Of a DNA stretch of 64,000 nt, positions 57,781 to 64,000 are shown one piece after another. The stretch is from Lottia gigantea. Taxonomy: Eukaryota; Mollusca; Gastropoda; Lottiidae. Positions within the stretch are counted from its first letter, which is position 1. Each line of letters begins with the position of its first letter. The notes under the pieces are model-generated. The model ran no database searches and was not told the DNA's origin. It saw nothing but the letters and a program-made list of their open reading frames with translations. The DNA lies in NCBI RefSeq assembly GCF_000327385.1, contig NW_008707443.1, positions 495,408 to 559,407 on the forward strand, read 5' to 3'. The position numbers were made by a program, and so were the translations under genes.

Positions 57781-60700
57781 AACGAATAAGACAAAATGAC
57801 AGACAGTTTTGTCAAGGTAGTCAGTGACCTTAACTTATCCTCGACATATTTACAGAGAAAGTTTGCATTCAGTAAGCCGGGATGCCACGTGGTCACCGAA
57901 GCGAGTTATTTAAAAACGCCCCATAGAAAATACAGGTAACTGTCGCCATATTTTAAAGATTCATTTCGCTAACCTCATGTGTCGCGTCTCTCTTCTCTCC
58001 GTATAATTTGCTGTACGTTGCAAATTATTTTTAAAAAATTGGACTATATTTTTTAGAATACTTAGTTTTATTGTAAATACATAATCTCACCTGCTGATAG
58101 CCGTTTCGTGTCCTACTTTTCCTTCCGTTATATCGGGACGTGTTAGAAAAGAGGTCATGACCCTTGCAAATTACGGTCAGATTGGACCAATCAGCGTTAC
58201 GCAGGGAGGTCAAAGGGACGTAACTCTTATTTAGTCTAAAGAGATGGAAAAAGTCAATAGAAACATTTCCTGTGTTAGAAAAGTTTAATTGAACAATAAC
58301 GGCACATAGTAGTCAAATATAATGGAGACACAAAAATAACGTTTATGGCTGTATCTTTTTAAAAGTCGAGTTTGGTTAACTTTAAAATAAACGATACAGG
58401 CGCATATTCAAAATACGGTGTATAATTGCAAAATATACAAATGCTATTTCTTACCATGCTTTAAATAGTTTCCTAGTCGCGTTAGTACATCTTAATGTCT
58501 TATTTACCTAATGAGAATATCCAACTGGTTGATAGCTAACATGTTAACGTCCGCTTCCAATAACTGATATGACAGATTATAATATCCAACTGCAGGGAGA
58601 GGTTCTTATACTAAAGTAAGCAGAAAGAAGTAGCACCTCCATACAATGTTAATACCTCATCATTAAAGATTACCTTATACGTGTTAAAAGATCCTAATTC
58701 CTTTAAGAAGACACATTATAGAAAAGGGTCATTCAATAACTCTTTATCTTGCCGTATATCTATTAAACAATAATCTATTTGTTTAAGTCGGTCTATAGTC
58801 GTCAGAAGAAGACTCCCTTCAAAAATTTGAACGATGGTATTATCTCATAACCCAAACAAAGGGTTAAATAGCCCGTTATGTAATCTCGATGGATTAAGGA
58901 GTATTGTTTTCTGTAATAGATAAGAGGTGAAGAAAGAAAAACTTGTTATTGTTTCGGGCTATAATTATCAGAAAAATTATTACTCCTTAAAGTAAACATT
59001 AAACAAAAGCCAGTTTAGCTATTGACATGTGTGATAGTCCCCTAAGGCTACCAGTAGTCTGACTATCATTGGTTCGAAACGTGACATTGTTTCAAGACAG
59101 TTTAAACTATCGGCTATTAGAAATTGTATTCGCGATGACACCTCAGTTTAAATGAAAGACTTAGCACCTCATCAATGGAACAATGATGACAAGGAAAGGA
59201 ACAGGATATACGTTTCGGACAAACAAAATTATTGAACCTAGAATTTGGTGGTCATGATGCTTCCGTATTTTACACACTAATACGGCATAATTGTCTCTGT
59301 GGTGTTTGATGGACAAATCCTTAAATCTTCAGCATTTAAGAATTTTCTGGTAATAAATATACATGTAATGACATAATCTACCCTTCTACCCTCGTATATC
59401 TGGTATTTGAAAGACCAATCTACGGAAGGCGTAATCTTTAAATACAAGGTTCATAATATGGGCAATATTAAAATTATGTGATATCGCAGAATCCACTTTA
59501 TGTTTGTAGGTGATCAACAGGGTGATGCGCCCCGTGACAATACATTGAAATCTCCTGTTACAACCTGCTGAGCATGTCATCTTTAACAGAAACCTTGTGG
59601 GGCGTCTACTTGTCAAGTTCTTGAGTTGTCAGAGACGGGGAAAGTCCAATGTGATAAAAGGACTTGGCTTTATCTGTAACAGATAATCAAGTTGCTAAGT
59701 CTCGAGATTATCTTTCACTAACATGTGTGGACCTATATTAACCTAATCCTCGACGTAAATTCGGTAAAAAAAAATCCCCATAAAGTATTCTTGCTTGAAA
59801 ATAGATAGCATTTGATATGCGTTTTTAATTCACAGAGTAGATGACAAGTGACTGCAGATTTCGAATTTCCATTTCCTACGCATTTTACTGAAGCTTGGTA
59901 GTAGTAAAATGTCCACACTCTTTGTAAAACTTTACGTTAAGATCAGCAGTTTATATGTACATGCACTGTATAAGGACCGTTTATATTTATGCTATCCTTT
60001 CGAAAATTCTTGAATCGGTCATTGTTTTTACATTAGCCCATGTTGACTAAGACGGATCCAGTGAGGTGCTTTAACAGCACCAATTTTAAAATTGTTTCAA
60101 GTGAGCGGAATTGAGGTGTAAGATAGACAGACGATACAAAAGATGGATAGTAACATTATTCTACACGTTATTTTAACAAGACTTGCTAATGATCAGTTGG
60201 CAGACTTCACTGAATATTTATTAAACAATGGCGCCTTATAAATAATATGATCGTCAGGAAACTTGACAGAGACGATTTTTAAGTACTAGTTTGTGATATT
60301 CCACTCTAAATTAACAAGGCAATGGTATAGTGGATGAGATGGATGGCTTTCTCGTGATATCACGTCCATTCAACCTAGTCACGAAGCAATATGCAAATAC
60401 AATGTGTGCATTTGGTTCCAATAAGATGGAATTGTCTGTGGATGCTATAGACTTCACATCAATATCAGACCACTAAAGAAGTGGCTATTTCTCAGGAAAC
60501 CTCACGTCTCGAATATTATTGAAGTTTGATGCCAAAGGAAAGAAATGAAAGGATGTCAGATAATACTATACTGACATAATTTCTATAATCGACCGAATTA
60601 AGACTTAAATTTCTTTTATAACTAACGTAAGTGGTACACTGATGCCGCATATGCCTCATACTGCGCATGTCAAAGACCGCAATCGAGAAGGAGAAAGCAC

Positions 60701-63274
60701 ATTGCACGACTTTTATTATTCTGATAAGAGGATAATTTTCCCGAATGCTCTAAGTACTATAATCATTTATGTTGTGTTCCACTATCTGGAAGGCCGGAGA
60801 AGAGTATCGTGATGCGTAGCCAGGTTTAACTGGAACACCAGATGATATTCTTACTGCATACACCAATATATTTTTGCTATATAGGTCTTCATTTGCACGT
60901 TAATAAATGTTCTAAAATAATCTTTTCCGAATGCAACGGACACAATTATGCATTCATACATTTGTTCAAAGAAAATAAAGCAATTTGTAATTTATAATGA
61001 ATCGTATCAATAAATCCGTCATGCATCATTCATCTAATATGATTTTGTCACCTCTTTGGAACAAAGAACCCTGGGTACGAATTTTCTCTAAAATCCTCAA
61101 ACCCTTTACAGTAAATTAACAATGGAACCCATTAAGATTAAACTCACCCTCGTTTTGGTGTTGTCGTCTGCTTGTGTACAACACGTGGTACGTTAGTTTC
61201 CACCAAAACACGGAATCAAAAGTTTTCCAATCGTTTATTCCAAGAATTATTATTTTATTTTTGACATCTTCATCTTTGTGACAGTTCTACAAAATATAAC
61301 AAACAGGTTGCATGAATAGTATTTTATGACAAAGTCAACACCACTCTCCTTTTTTCTTTGTTCATTTGTTTGGGGCGTATCTATGGTTACCCTAGCAATA
61401 TCCTTTGTTAGGAGTTTGTAAGGCATCCCTATTAGCATCACGTGACGATGTGAATGAAATATTGGGCGTTGAATGAGATTAGTTGTCGCTATATTAAAAA
61501 TCCCTCACTATTTGGAATTACTTCTCTCAACTAAACAAACATAAACTCAACCACAAGAAGATAAGCTTGCAACACTCGCCTACTTTTTTTTTCTGATAAA
61601 ATCGTATGGTTTTCAGAAATGTAACGTTGATGTACACATTTTCACAATCAAGTAACAACACTTTTATTTGAGTATGTAAACAAGTTGCTATGATACTTGA
61701 GAATGCTACTAAGTGCAGATCATCTCGCAATATTCATAGTAAATATACTTAATAAATATAGACGATTGATTTCAAATTCCCACATAACTTTCCCAAGAAC
61801 TCATGCACCGCCTTAACGAGAACTTTCAACTATTGGCAATTCTGAGCGCTCTGACGATCTCAAGCGCTTTGTTGTATGACACTTGACTTCACCTCGTAAT
61901 CTTTTTAGATATTAAAACCCGAATCTCACTCTTTAAAACTCCTTGGATCTGCGAAGCCTCTTTGCCACCATCATAAGAGCCAAATATTAATGTTCAGAAC
62001 AGTGCGGTATCAAAATTCATCTCATATCCCTCATTTCAAAGTACATAGTTGCACAAATCCTATATTAGAAGACTTCGATAAGGAACAGCCCACCTTTTAA
62101 CAGCAATTGCTTTGACTAGAAAAGCATGACGAATGAATCACACGAAAACAAGATTCGATAATACGATTGTATCGATTGATAATAAATCTGTGTATTATTC
62201 TACAGTGTAAATAATAAAATAAAGCTATAATCGTCATTAGACAATCGTGAATGAACGGTAATGAGCATGTGATCGGAATCGGGGAAGCTCCAGAACAAGG
62301 AATGATAACCAAGATTACCATCTTAAACATAATGCATTATGTGAACTTCCATAATACACAGCTGATGGACTATTATAAAGATTTAAAGGTACTATCTGAC
62401 AGAACATTTTTCACAAAATGTCATGTCGAAAATGAAATTTGGCATTAAAATATCCATGAGAGCTCGGTACATCTCCCTTTACCATAAAGCTTTGGTTCCA
62501 ACCTAGAGTACATGTAAGTAACAGCGAACATTCCATGGGGGTACAAGGGCGTCTCTGGATTTTCTTTTGACTGTGTCAATTCTTCATTTGCCAATATCTA
62601 CTGCAGAGCATACATTAAAATCTTCATCATTTCGCGTTAAGAGTACAACAAGAGCTTTCAGATCTTGTATCAAAAATTAAGAATACAAGCACTAAATTTT
62701 GAGAACCTAAGTCTTCGTTTTGCTATGATAGCTAACGGTTGCAAAACAGATATCCGATTCTACTTCTTGTTTCCAGAGCGAGCATACAGTGACTTTAAAC
62801 ATCTAAGTCAATATTGAGCTTGATGTGAAGATTAACGGTAGATGAGGTTAAACCTACTATCATTTGATCATCTACTGATTAACAATGATGACTATCGTTT
62901 CCTTCCCACCATTATGAGTAAGAGAATGTCACGAGTGTAATTAGATTCAAGCTGCGTTTTCCAGTCAATCGATGACTTCAATATCACTAATTAACTTACA
63001 GGCTACTAACTAATTTACTTAAGTTCTGTATTCATTCCCACGAATTCGATATTGAGATTCTCGAGTAATCAGTAAGATGGAGTCGGTTGTCTGAAAACTA
63101 AGAAAAGTCTTAGGTGCAAGACATAGGAGAAACCGAAAATATTCACATACGTGGATTCATGAACAATATTTTTCAGCAACACAGTAAACGACTGACAGAT
63201 CAAGAAAGTGGATAACTTTCGGATTCAGTTAAGATATTAACAAAATATACCTCACGATAAATAAACTCAATAAA
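57781..63274. other. Gene-poor DNA with scattered minus-strand donor-like sites
   Basis: No protein gene, tRNA or rRNA recognised. Minus-strand donor consensus sites lie at about 58087 (CAGCAG|GTGAGATT) and 61147 (ACGAGG|GTGAGTTT). They could end 5' exons of a minus-strand gene. An AAAGGGACGTAACTC motif lies at 58212. Confidence 0.35.
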
Positions 63275-63301
63275 ATGATTGATTGATTGATTGATTGATT
63301 G
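63275..63301. repeat. (GATT)n microsatellite
   Basis: TGATT/GATT units in perfect tandem, about six and a half. Confidence 0.9.
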
Positions 63302-64000
63302 AGGCACTTGATTATCAATTAACCAATACCATATCGAAGGGACGCACACAAGAAAAGAGGGAACATCAAGTACATTTGGTAGCGAGGAACTGAAGTCATA
63401 GCGTTACTTACCCCCTTTCTGAACAATGCTACTGCATGATAAAATCGGTTCGAATCCGCTAGTTCTGTAACACCATAATAATGATTAAAGTGATATTAGG
63501 GGGCGTATAAACAGCGACTGATATTATCTTTACCAGATAATGTAATTATCAAGTTTGTTAATTGATAAATCGTAGATTTTTCCGGAAAATGTGTAGGAAC
63601 GCCCCCTTTTACAATCAAAATTTTAATTTACACATTAAAGTTAAGAGTCACAAAAAATGCATAAAACAATAGTTACCTCGATCGTTGACATCTCCTAGAA
63701 AATATACAAATATTGTTTTCACGAGATCTCTGATCAGAAGTTGGAAGATTCAAGAGATAATAATAATGATGATGACTGAGGCGTTGTTTTATTGTGAAGA
63801 ATGATATACAAGTATAAAAAGATATACCTTTGTGCATGACACAGAGTTCTCCCTTGGACGCGAGCAACCCTAACACCAAAATACATTTAATCAATAACCA
63901 TCAACAAAACCTATCAATTATATATACATAAGATTTGGTATTGTATTTCATATACGAAATAGAACCCTCCAAACCCCTTTTAATCCTAAAGGTACAATAA
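63302..64000. other. End of window, no gene recognised
   Basis: It contains a 112-bp stretch (63498-63609) with GGGGGCGT / ACGCCCCC inverted ends, and minus-strand donor-like sites near 63411 (AAAGGGG|GTAAGTAAC) and 63674 (GATCGAG|GTAACT). Confidence 0.4.

Noticed and set aside
63447-63457. Perfect B-box word GGTTCGAATCC suggesting a tRNA
   Set aside because: No A box at the right distance and no cloverleaf; probably chance.

Overview
The window is nuclear DNA from an animal. It is AT-rich and intron-rich, with GT-AG introns, LINE remnants, MITEs, a Tc1 transposon and many short dispersed repeats. Several repeat signatures (clustered AAGGTCA motifs, a unit built around TTCTTGACAGATTTTGACGA, AAGGGAAGTAACT cores) and the gene content fit a lophotrochozoan, most likely a mollusc. 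That placement is inference; no species marker is present.

Layout. 0.3-2 kb: a decayed retroelement open frame on the minus strand. 2-5.4 kb: repeats and empty DNA. 5.49-15.74 kb: a 13-coding-exon SLC7-type amino-acid transporter (b0,+AT/SLC7A9-like, 501 aa), whose exon phases all agree. 17.7-26.7 kb and 28.9-34.3 kb: two tandem paralogues (952 and 951 aa) of a secreted protein with four LamG-like modules and a C-terminal PAN/apple-like module. 34.8-38.3 kb: retroelement debris. 39-42.7 kb: a 78-bp minisatellite, a foldback-like element and a second copy of a large AAGGTCA-rich repeat. 43.38-44.43 kb: an intronless FkbM-type methyltransferase. 45.1-46.4 kb: a dead Tc1-like transposon. 46.76-48.21 kb: a three-exon secreted precursor with a cationic Gly/Arg/Ser/His/Tyr-rich body. 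48.67-52.86 kb: a three-exon Rieske [2Fe-2S] protein (RFESD-like). 53-64 kb: no protein gene recognised; there are minus-strand splice signals that could belong to a noncoding RNA or to 5' exons of a gene outside the window.

Most interesting part: the LamG/PAN pair. The first exon of each gene is a 40-nt signal-peptide exon ending in phase 1. In the second gene, another 40-nt, phase-1, signal-peptide-like exon lies 3 nt after the stop of the read-through form of exon 2, as if an alternative secreted form could start at module 2. In the first gene a 26-nt deletion removes both that stop and that start. The paralogues also differ by transposon insertions with visible empty sites, by a duplicated in-frame 3' splice site, and by many amino-acid replacements relative to silent changes.

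The genes share no obvious pathway. The transporter imports amino acids, the LamG/PAN and Gly/Arg/Ser/His proteins are secreted, the FkbM enzyme is probably a Golgi membrane protein, and the Rieske protein is a soluble redox protein.
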